A stretch of 23,885 bases of DNA, from the NCBI GenBank assembly GCA_964441945.1, contig CAYTWB010000059.1, positions 1 to 23,885 on the forward strand, in the 5' to 3' direction. A program made the translations under genes and the position numbers. Within the stretch, counting starts at the first letter, position 1; each line of letters opens with the position of its first letter. Shown in pieces: positions 7,400-14,333 of the stretch. This stretch comes from JADGQM01 sp964441945 (GTDB taxonomy: Bacteria; Desulfobacterota; Syntrophobacteria; Syntrophobacterales; Syntrophobacteraceae). Below the pieces are notes generated by a model that saw only the letters and a program-made list of their open reading frames with translations, did not search any database and was not told where the DNA came from.

Positions 7400-9070
7400 C
7401 TACGCACTGCGATTGATCCAGTACTGCTGCACGATGGACAAGATGTTGTTCACTAACCAGTATAACACAAGACCAGACGGAAAGTTGATAAAGAAAACCG
7501 TGAAAATCAAAGGCATGAGCAACATCACCTGCTCTTGCCGAGGATCTCCCGTCGAGGGCGTCATTTTCTGCTGAACAAACATGGAAACCCCCATTAGAAT
7601 GGTCAAAACCGGGATTCCGCCCAGGTAGGGAATCTCTATTCCGATGTGGAGGCGGTCAGGGGCCGTGAGGTCGTTGATCCACCAGAGGAAAGGCTCATGC
7701 CGAAGTTCAACGGCCGCATTCAGCATGTTATAGAGGGCGATGAAAACGGGGATCTGCAGGACCATGGGGAGACAGCCGCCCATGGGGTTGACCTTATAGG
7801 TTTTGTAGAGGCCCATGAGCTCCTGGTTCAGCTTTTCACGGTCGTCTTTGTACTTCTCTCGAACCTGCGCAATCTTGGGCTGGATCTTCTTCATGGCCTG
7901 CATGGACTTGATGCTCTTTTGGGTGAGCGGCCAGAAGACGGCCTTGATGAGAATCGTGAGCAGGATGATCGCCACGCCGTAGTTGTGGATATAACCGTTG
8001 AACCATTTCAGGGCTACGAGGGCGGGTTTGGCCAGGAAGGTGAACCATCCGAAGTCCACCGCATCAACCAGGTTGTGTTCGGCTTTTTCCAGGTGCTCCA
8101 GTTCCTTTGGCCCGGTGTAGAGCCGCAACTTGAAAACCTTTCCCTGTCCTGGTTCGATCTGAAAAGGCCCCGTCAGATAGACCAGCTGCAACAGGCCCTT
8201 GTCGGCGTCCAGGACCCTCGGAACCACTTCATATTCCCGATCTTCCAATGGAATGAGGGCCTGCAGGAAGTAGTTGTTCCCATAGCCGACCCAGTCCAGC
8301 GGCGGCTTCCAGACAACCGGCTTCGTGGAAAGATCGCTAACCTCATAATGATTCAAGGAACCGCTAAAGGATGCAGCCGGTCGCGATCGGTTGTAGGAGC
8401 TCTCGTCCGGTCCCTCGGACAGAGGCTGAAAAAAAAGACTGACCCCCAACTGGTCCTCTAAGGGGTCCGGGGAGAGATTGTTCAGCTGGATCTCCACATC
8501 CACCGCATAGCTTTCCGGACTGAAGGTGAAGACCTTCGTCAGCCTGATCTTGCCGGGGAGCTCCTGGAGGAGTGACAGGGTCCCAGCCTGACCGCCCGCA
8601 GAGAGCGTTGTTTCCGGCGGGGCCTGACTGGAATAGGGGATCGTTGAAAGCTGCCAGGCTTTGTGGTGCAAGAGATCGACAGACAGAGGCAGATAGCCGC
8701 TCTTCGAGGAAGCAATCATCTCCACCGGCGGAGAGTCTTCGGCAACGGTCCGGCGAAACCCTTTCAACTGATAAGAGCTCAGGCGTGCGCCGGGCGCGAG
8801 GATTTCCGTCTTGTAAAGCGGGGTAGAGAGAGTCCATTTCTGGAACTGTTGATCGAGAGGAATGGAACGCTCCTGAGGGAGGGTGTCGGGAAGAACCGGT
8901 GGCGGCAGATCGACTGGGGGAGCCTTGGGCTGGGTCTCGCTCGGGGCTGGAGCCGTCACGGCAGGTTTCTCCTGCTGCGTCTCCGTGGGTCGCATCAGCC
9001 CGAAGTAATACTCCCAGAACAGGAGGACAAGCAGTGACAGCCCGAAGGCCAATAGCGCTCTCTTTTCCAT
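7400..9070 (-). CDS. yidC: Membrane protein insertase YidC
   Basis: YidC inserts and folds inner-membrane proteins, alone or with SecYEG. The 556-residue protein is the long Gram-negative form. It has an N-terminal anchor (residues 5-25), a Pro/Ala-rich linker (about 30-70), a large periplasmic beta domain (about 75-330), then the conserved insertase core: a helix ending IKAVFWPLTQKS (375-386), the cytoplasmic hairpin QPKIAQVREKYKDD (397-410), PMGGCLPMVLQIPVFIALY (429-447), and two more C-terminal membrane helices. The conserved positive residue of the hydrophilic groove, Arg in E. coli and B. halodurans, appears as K376 here. GGAG lies nine bases before the ATG. It stands 15 bases after yidD. 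Confidence 0.97.
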   Translation of the reverse strand: MEKRALLAFGLSLLVLLFWEYYFGLMRPTETQQEKPAVTAPAPSETQPKAPPVDLPPPVLPDTLPQERSIPLDQQFQKWTLSTPLYKTEILAPGARLSSYQLKGFRRTVAEDSPPVEMIASSKSGYLPLSVDLLHHKAWQLSTIPYSSQAPPETTLSAGGQAGTLSLLQELPGKIRLTKVFTFSPESYAVDVEIQLNNLSPDPLEDQLGVSLFFQPLSEGPDESSYNRSRPAASFSGSLNHYEVSDLSTKPVVWKPPLDWVGYGNNYFLQALIPLEDREYEVVPRVLDADKGLLQLVYLTGPFQIEPGQGKVFKLRLYTGPKELEHLEKAEHNLVDAVDFGWFTFLAKPALVALKWFNGYIHNYGVAIILLTILIKAVFWPLTQKSIKSMQAMKKIQPKIAQVREKYKDDREKLNQELMGLYKTYKVNPMGGCLPMVLQIPVFIALYNMLNAAVELRHEPFLWWINDLTAPDRLHIGIEIPYLGGIPVLTILMGVSMFVQQKMTPSTGDPRQEQVMLLMPLIFTVFFINFPSGLVLYWLVNNILSIVQQYWINRSA

Positions 9071-9085
9071 TCAGAAACACTCCAT

Positions 9086-9325
9086 CTACTTAAAAGAGAC
9101 TGCTGAAGGGGGTTCAATGACAGGGTCGTAGCCACCGGGGTTGAAAGGATGGCACCGGGCCAGGCGCTTTGCACCCATCATGAGGCCCTTCAAGGGTCCA
9201 TAAAGCCGGATCGCTTCGTACGTGTATTGGGAGCACGTAGGAAAAAACCGGCAACTGGAAACCTTCAGTGGAGAGAGTAAAACCTGGTAGGTTCGAATAA
9301 GAAACAGCATCAAAAAACGGATCAT
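9086..9325 (-). CDS. yidD: Membrane protein insertion efficiency factor YidD
   Basis: A 79-residue protein with the YidD signature: an amphipathic N-terminus (MIRFLMLFLIRTYQ), then SPLKVSSCRFFPTCSQYTYE, with the paired cysteines, and a C-terminal RCHPFNPGGYDP. It is thought to assist YidC-dependent insertion at the inner membrane. The frame is open 48 codons further upstream, but ATG 9325 forms a 4-base ATGA overlap with the rnpA stop and gives the standard family N-terminus, so the longer form is rejected. The position between rnpA and yidC is the classic one. Confidence 0.95.
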   Translation of the reverse strand: MIRFLMLFLIRTYQVLLSPLKVSSCRFFPTCSQYTYEAIRLYGPLKGLMMGAKRLARCHPFNPGGYDPVIEPPSAVSFK

Positions 9326-9750
9326 ACAGACCGACCATCCCGCTTCAAAAAAACCGCGAGAAGTTCCTTCGTCATGTCGTTGAGTGAAAGGCCCTCGGCC
9401 CCGGGCCGGGCAATGAGCACGATGTCCTTGCCTGGAAGCGGCAGCGCCCATTTGTGCAGGCGAAACCATTCTCTCAGCCGCCTCTTGATGAGGTTTCTAC
9501 CGACGGCCGGCCAGAAACGCTTCTGAACCACCATCCCCAGGCGATGGAAGGAGAATCCGTTCTCAGCACAATTCACCCCGAAATGGGGGGTTCGGCAGCG
9601 CCGACCGGTTCTCTTCACCCGCAAGAAGTCCGAGGATGACCGCAGTCTTTCGTGAGGCCGGAAGCAATTCAATCCGCTCAAGTTGCTCTCTTGCTCCAGG
9701 GACCGGTTGTATGGCTGTTCGTGCGGTGTCCTCGCACAGCGTTCGCTCAT
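9322..9750 (-). CDS. rnpA: Ribonuclease P protein component
   Basis: RnpA is the small basic subunit that helps the RNase P RNA mature tRNA 5' ends. The family core is present: RLRSSSDFLRVKRTGRR near the N-terminal side and the RNR-type motif GRNLIKRRLREWFR. From ATG 9750 the product is 142 residues, with about 30 residues before the conserved part, longer than usual. ATG 9750 overlaps the rpmH stop (ATGA), which supports it, but a TTG at residue 24 with a purine-rich upstream stretch would give a 119-residue protein of typical length. Start confidence is moderate; identity is high. Confidence 0.93.
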   Translation of the reverse strand: MSERCARTPHEQPYNRSLEQESNLSGLNCFRPHERLRSSSDFLRVKRTGRRCRTPHFGVNCAENGFSFHRLGMVVQKRFWPAVGRNLIKRRLREWFRLHKWALPLPGKDIVLIARPGAEGLSLNDMTKELLAVFLKRDGRSV

Positions 9751-9881
9751 ACGCTGAGGCGTTTGCGTCCCTTGGCCCGCCGCCTCTTCAAGACAGCTCT
9801 TCCGGATCTCGTGGACATCCGTTCCAAGAACCCGTGAGTTCTCTTCCTTTTTAGATTACTGGGTTGAAATGTCATTTTCAT
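9747..9881 (-). CDS. rpmH: 50S ribosomal protein L34
   Basis: A 44-codon gene, too short for most ORF cut-offs, found by translating the minus strand. It starts MKMTFQPSNLKRKRTHGFLE and ends KGRKRLSV, which is the full-length L34 pattern. Residue 3 is Met where most homologues have Arg. A second ATG at residue 3 exists, but the first one aligns with the family start. No clear Shine-Dalgarno precedes it (gtagaccccc). The stop overlaps rnpA by ATGA. It heads the rpmH-rnpA-yidD-yidC-jag-mnmE cluster behind its own promoter. Confidence 0.96.
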   Translation of the reverse strand: MKMTFQPSNLKRKRTHGFLERMSTRSGRAVLKRRRAKGRKRLSV

Positions 9882-9998
9882 GGGGGTCTACTCTATAACC
9901 ATTAGGGTGATCTTTACAATATTTCTTCGAATCCTTCGCGTTCTCTTCCTGGTTTCGACGAACCGCATCTGCCGGGTTTGACCTTAACAGAAAGCGTG

Positions 9999-10028
9999 TT
10001 CATAATCAATTTACCTGCTCGTTGTCAA
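9999..10028 (-). promoter_or_regulatory. Sigma-70-type promoter of the rpmH cluster
   Basis: On the minus strand a perfect TTGACA (-35, 10023-10028) is followed after 18 bases by TATGAA (-10, 9999-10004). It lies in the gap between glnE and rpmH and would give a leader of about 110 bases before the rpmH ATG at 9881. The position suits the highly expressed L34 gene. Confidence 0.6.
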
Positions 10029-10048
10029 GCTCCAAAGAAGAAGAGCGT

Positions 10049-12799
10049 TCACAGGTCGTGGCAAAAGCCCCGCAGAGCGTTTCTCACGCGGCTGCGCAAC
10101 CGGACAAGGTCCTGCCAGTCTTCGAGGGTGTTTTCGCCGTGGTGCGGGGGCCACAGGCGAAAGTCTTTGAGCGATTCAAAGAGGGACGGACTGATCCGTG
10201 ACGAAGCCAGATTCGTGTGGAGACGCAACCGGTGTTCCAGGGAACGGAGGGTTTCAAACGCCGTCAGGACTTCGAGAAACGAACGTTGGAGACGAGGTGA
10301 ATTCTCGAGTGCTCCGCTTAAGGCAGACCGGACGGATCGCGCTTTCAATGAGGGAATCCCGTGACCCTCCACCAAAGCATGCCCTTGAGCCAGGAATTCC
10401 AGGTCCGCAAGCCCGCCCATTCCAAGCTTGATATCGATCCGGTCTCCCTTTTCTTCGCTGCGTTCCCGCTGCATGCGCCCGCGCAGATGACAAAGCCTGC
10501 TCCAGACGTCTACCGGGTTTCTTTGCCGATAGCAGATTTCCCGGGCCTTTTCCTCGATCCAGATGCCGAGCGCTCGATTTCCCGCAACCCATCGAATCCG
10601 GAGCAGGGCCTGAATCTCCCAGAGGTCCGCCTGATGCCGGTAGTAGTCCAACCATGCGCTGCGGGTGACGATCAAGGGTCCATAGGTTCCCGTAGGCCGC
10701 AAACGCGCATCGACGGCATATCCGGGACCCTCCTGCAAAGGCGTGCTCAGCATGCGCATCAAGCGCTGTACGAAGCGCACAACCTCGGTCGGGATGCGGT
10801 CCTCGGGTCCCTCCTGGCGGGGCTGGTAGACGAAAACCAGGTCCAGGTCCGAAAGGTAGCTCATCTCCCGGCTGCCCAGCCGGCCAAGGGCCAGCACTGC
10901 GAGAGGCAGATCCGGACCCACACCAAGGTTTGTAGCGACCCGATCCGTGGTCTGCTGAAGGACAAAATCCGCCAGGCTGCTCAGCTCCCCTTCAAGCGCC
11001 TCACCGCTGATATCCCCGCGCAGATCGTTCAGGACCACCTGCAGAAGGCGTTCGTTCCTGAGGCGGCGAATCCATTCCAGGCCCTCTGCATAATCGTCGA
11101 CCTCCTGCAACAGCCGAAGACTCCTCTTTTCCCATGAGGCAAAGCCGGGGAAGCTCTCATCGGTGGTTGCCACCCCTTCAACGAGCCCGGGATGACCGGC
11201 AAGAAGGGCGGCGAGCAGTTCACTGGAAGCGAGACCTCGGCAAAAATCCCCAAGCCAGGCGGCAGGATTGAGGAAGAGCCTCATGAGGCCCGGACGCCGT
11301 GACACCTGGCTGAAATAGCGATCGAGGCGAAGCAGGACCTTTTCCTGAAGCGGCGGGTTGCTCTGTGGGCCAAATGCTTTGAGCGTCTCGATAAGGGGTT
11401 TTTCAAGGACCGGTGAAAGGGCTTTGAGGGAAGTCCTGAGACGGGCGAGCGCCTCGGCGGGAAAACCTTCAGGTATCACCGAATCGTCCGAACGATCCGT
11501 CGGCGGTTCCCCTTCCTCATCCAAACAGTGTGGAGCGACACGGGTCCCTGATCCAAAGAGGGCGAGGAAATGCTCATGGACCGATTCACAGCACGCTTCG
11601 AGTCTATCCAGGAGCCTTCCCTCATTCCGGCCGAAACCCAGGGCCAGGGAAAGCCGTTCCAGGGCATCTTTGGACTTTGGGAGCTTTTGAGTCCGGCGGT
11701 TCTGATCCAGCTGCACCCAGTGTTCAGCCCGCCTCAGGAAGATGTAGGACGATTTCAGCTCCTCCACAACCTCATCGCCGAACAACTTGAGCTCACACAG
11801 CCGATCCAGACAACGCAAGGTATTGGGTTCGTCAAGCTCCGGGTGACGTCCTCCGTAGATGAGCTGCATGGACTGGACCAGGAACTCAATTTCACGAATA
11901 CCGCCGACTCCCAGCTTCACATCGAACGGCACAGTCGTTGAACGATGCCGATTGGCTTCACCAATGATCCGATCGCGCATGGTTCGCAGTTCATCAATGG
12001 CCTGAAAATCGAGGAACCGCCGGAAAACAAAAGGGCGAACCTCTCTGAGAAAAGCCAGGCCAATCGAGCGATCCCCCGCTACGGGCCGGGCTTTGAGGAG
12101 CATCTGGCGTTCCCACGGTCGACCGTAATCGAGGTAGTAGTCTGCGGCGGCAGCGGACGAAGGCACCAGAGGACCATCCTTGCCATGAGGCCGCAGGCGA
12201 TGGTCGACCAGAAAGACTCGATCCCCGTCTGCGCTGTCGCCCAACAGTCGCGACAGCTGCTGGCAGAAGCGGCTGAGGAGCGGAATGGTTTCATCGGCAT
12301 GGTCATTTCCGTCAGCTCTGAGAGCATGAAGGTAGAGGAGATCAACATCGGAAACGTAGTTGAGCTCATGGCCTCCCAGCTTGCCCAGGCCCACGACAAC
12401 GAGTTGAACCGGCCCTCCGATCCCGATCCCGTTCCCGGCTTTGCCTGGAGTCGACCACCATTCGGGATGGCGGGACAACAGGTTCATGCCGGCCTGAAGT
12501 GCGACACAGGCCAGATCACTCAACTGCGACGTGGTTTCCTTGAGATCGGCCCAACCCAGGAGGTCCCGGCCCCCAATGCGCAAAAAGTGTCGCTGTTTGA
12601 AGCGGCGAAAGGCGAGCAGCAAATCGGAGAAGGCCTTCGCGCCCTCAGCGGCATTCAGGAGATCATCATAAAGCTCGGTCAGGGGATAGCGCCGGTGAAG
12701 GTTCTTCTCGGCCAGCAGCCAATTGCGGCAATCCGGGAGATTTCTCAGAAGAGTTCCCAGATACTGAGAGGATTCCTGAATCCGCTCGCTCTCGTTCAC
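10049..12799 (-). CDS. glnE: Bifunctional glutamine synthetase adenylyltransferase/deadenylylase
   Basis: GlnE adenylylates and deadenylylates glutamine synthetase in response to PII and glutamine, tuning nitrogen assimilation. The 916-residue product (E. coli GlnE is 946) contains two nucleotidyltransferase domains. The first has VVGLGKLGGHELNYVSDVD (135-153) and the second has LALGRLGSREMSYLSDLD (636-653). Each shows the G-G/S...S-D-x-D metal site and later R-L-R-P. KLGVGGIREIEF and KLGMGGLADLEF follow, one in each half. The N-terminal half is expected to remove AMP and the C-terminal half to add it. The start is GTG 12799, set by GGGAGGG seven bases upstream; the longer open frame to 12937 is unlikely. 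glnA and glnB are not in the window. Confidence 0.96.
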   Translation of the reverse strand: MNESERIQESSQYLGTLLRNLPDCRNWLLAEKNLHRRYPLTELYDDLLNAAEGAKAFSDLLLAFRRFKQRHFLRIGGRDLLGWADLKETTSQLSDLACVALQAGMNLLSRHPEWWSTPGKAGNGIGIGGPVQLVVVGLGKLGGHELNYVSDVDLLYLHALRADGNDHADETIPLLSRFCQQLSRLLGDSADGDRVFLVDHRLRPHGKDGPLVPSSAAAADYYLDYGRPWERQMLLKARPVAGDRSIGLAFLREVRPFVFRRFLDFQAIDELRTMRDRIIGEANRHRSTTVPFDVKLGVGGIREIEFLVQSMQLIYGGRHPELDEPNTLRCLDRLCELKLFGDEVVEELKSSYIFLRRAEHWVQLDQNRRTQKLPKSKDALERLSLALGFGRNEGRLLDRLEACCESVHEHFLALFGSGTRVAPHCLDEEGEPPTDRSDDSVIPEGFPAEALARLRTSLKALSPVLEKPLIETLKAFGPQSNPPLQEKVLLRLDRYFSQVSRRPGLMRLFLNPAAWLGDFCRGLASSELLAALLAGHPGLVEGVATTDESFPGFASWEKRSLRLLQEVDDYAEGLEWIRRLRNERLLQVVLNDLRGDISGEALEGELSSLADFVLQQTTDRVATNLGVGPDLPLAVLALGRLGSREMSYLSDLDLVFVYQPRQEGPEDRIPTEVVRFVQRLMRMLSTPLQEGPGYAVDARLRPTGTYGPLIVTRSAWLDYYRHQADLWEIQALLRIRWVAGNRALGIWIEEKAREICYRQRNPVDVWSRLCHLRGRMQRERSEEKGDRIDIKLGMGGLADLEFLAQGHALVEGHGIPSLKARSVRSALSGALENSPRLQRSFLEVLTAFETLRSLEHRLRLHTNLASSRISPSLFESLKDFRLWPPHHGENTLEDWQDLVRLRSRVRNALRGFCHDL

Positions 12800-12813
12800 A
12801 GCTTTTCCCTCCC
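12797..12813 (-). promoter_or_regulatory. Ribosome-binding site and GTG start of glnE
   Basis: Minus-strand GGGAGGG (12807-12813), seven spacer bases, then GTG at 12797-12799. This decides against ATG candidates further upstream. Confidence 0.8.
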
Positions 12814-13174
12814 GGGGGCCCTGAAAAAGGGGCACAACACCTGCGGAGCAGCATGGAAAGCCAGCGCCGAAGGGAGAGTCCCTTGAAACCGGATGCCGGC
12901 AGGAATGGTGCCTTGCCGGTCGTTTCATAAATACCATGGATTCGGGCCCTCAAGGAGACTTCAATTGCTTTCCTGCAAAAGACGGCCCTCATTTGTGATT
13001 GTCTTTTTTCAGATCACGGCTACAGTGCAGAAGATTCCCGCCGTGGGGCGAGATCGGGAACCATCCTGGAAGCGCGAATACCTTACAGAAACGGGAATTG
13101 GGTTGCCATCTATGCGATTATCGGTACAATTGCAGTGCTTAACTATTCCATGGGCTACAAGACAAGGAAACAAC
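12800..13174. other. Divergent intergenic region glnE/carA
   Basis: No gene is supported in these 375 bases. They hold a plausible carA promoter at 13103-13130 (listed separately) and a weak 7-bp inverted repeat, AAAAGAC at 12977-12983 with GTCTTTT at 13001-13007, followed by more T on the plus strand. The 17-base loop makes a real terminator doubtful. I see no convincing glnE promoter here. Confidence 0.5.
13103..13130 (+). promoter_or_regulatory. Sigma-70-type promoter of carAB
   Basis: TTGCCA (13103-13108), 16 bases, TACAAT (13125-13130). Both boxes differ from consensus at one position. Transcription would begin near 13137, about 40 bases before the carA ATG. Confidence 0.6.
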
Positions 13175-14329
13175 ATGTCACCTCTCCGGAAACGCACCAA
13201 AGCGGTCCTCCTGCTCGAAGACGGCGCCGTTTTTCGCGGCCATGCCTTTGCCGGTCGGGGGTGCGCCGTGGGCGAAGTGGTGTTCAATACCAGCATGACG
13301 GGCTATCAGGAGGTCCTCACCGATCCGTCCTACAAGGGCCAGATCGTGGCGATGACCTACCCCCTGACCGGGACCTACGGCATAAACGATGAAGACATGG
13401 AATCGGCGGCGATCCGGGTCGAAGCCTTCATCGTCAGGGAATATCAGGGTTTTGTCAGCAACTGGCAAAGCAAGAGAAGCCTCGCCGATTTTCTGAACGA
13501 ACACGGCAAGATCGGGATAGAAGGGATCGATACCCGCGCCTTGACGCGACACCTCCGGGTGGTTGGCGCCATGCGCGGCATTGTTGCGACGGATACCGAT
13601 GATATGCCCTCCCTCATGCTGGCGGTACAAGCCTTTCCCGGGCTCAACGGCGTCGATCTGGTACAGACCGTCACCTGCCGGGAGCCTTATCGATGGGACC
13701 ACGGACCACAGCCCGTGGAATCGCCTGCCGGGTGGAGACCGGACCTTCCAGGGTTTCGGGTTGCGGCTTTGGACTGCGGGATCAAGTACAATATCCTGAG
13801 AATGATCCAGCGAGCAGGATGCCAGGTCATGGTTTTTCCCGCTCACACTCCCGCCGATCAAATTCTGTCGGCCGACCCCGACGGGATCTTCCTTTCCAAC
13901 GGGCCCGGCGATCCATCCGCAGTGCAGCAGGTCGTTGACACGGTGCGGGGCCTTTTGGGAAAGCGGCCCATTTTTGGGATCTGTCTCGGCCACCAGATCA
14001 TGGGGCTGGCTCTTGGCGGCAAAACATTCAAGCTCAAGTTCGGTCACCGCGGTGCAAACCAGCCCGTAAAGGACTTGACCACGGGAAAGGTTGAAATCAC
14101 CTCTCAGAACCACGGTTACTGTGTTGACATCGAATCGCTCGCTCACGTCCCTGTGCGGCTCACCCACCTCAACCTCAACGACAATACGCTGGAAGGGATG
14201 GAGCACGTGGAGGTCCCTGCATTCAGTGTTCAATATCATCCCGAAGCCTCCCCCGGCCCTCACGATGCGTCCTACCTCTTCGACCGTTTCATCTCGCTGA
14301 TGAAGCGCAATCCGCAGCAAGGAAGATGA
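13175..14329 (+). CDS. carA: Carbamoyl-phosphate synthase small (glutaminase) subunit
   Basis: CarA hydrolyses glutamine and channels ammonia to CarB for carbamoyl phosphate, the precursor of pyrimidines and arginine. The 384-residue protein is of usual length. The N-terminal half shows FNTSMTGYQEVLTDPSYKGQ (37-56). The C-terminal class I glutamine amidotransferase domain has the nucleophile C270 in FGICLGHQIMGLA, and H355/E357 in VQYHPEASPGPHD. SNGPGDPS (241-248) is also typical. ATG 13175 has AAGGAAA five to six bases upstream. The longer open frame back to 12893 is non-coding leader, since it runs through the promoter. It lies four bases from carB. Confidence 0.97.
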   Translation: MSPLRKRTKAVLLLEDGAVFRGHAFAGRGCAVGEVVFNTSMTGYQEVLTDPSYKGQIVAMTYPLTGTYGINDEDMESAAIRVEAFIVREYQGFVSNWQSKRSLADFLNEHGKIGIEGIDTRALTRHLRVVGAMRGIVATDTDDMPSLMLAVQAFPGLNGVDLVQTVTCREPYRWDHGPQPVESPAGWRPDLPGFRVAALDCGIKYNILRMIQRAGCQVMVFPAHTPADQILSADPDGIFLSNGPGDPSAVQQVVDTVRGLLGKRPIFGICLGHQIMGLALGGKTFKLKFGHRGANQPVKDLTTGKVEITSQNHGYCVDIESLAHVPVRLTHLNLNDNTLEGMEHVEVPAFSVQYHPEASPGPHDASYLFDRFISLMKRNPQQGR

Positions 14330-14333
14330 GCTC

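Noticed and set aside
9882..10048. Replication origin / DnaA boxes next to rpmH
   Set aside because: No TTATNCACA cluster was found in the gap; the only similar string has two mismatches.
11945..12886. 313-codon plus-strand open frame over glnE
   Set aside because: Antisense shadow of a well-supported GlnE domain.
12977..13009. Intrinsic terminator in the glnE/carA gap
   Set aside because: The 7-bp AT-rich stem has a 17-base loop and does not follow any plus-strand gene.
12893..13174. N-terminal extension of CarA
   Set aside because: The open frame runs through the promoter, and the normal CarA start with a ribosome-binding site is at 13175.
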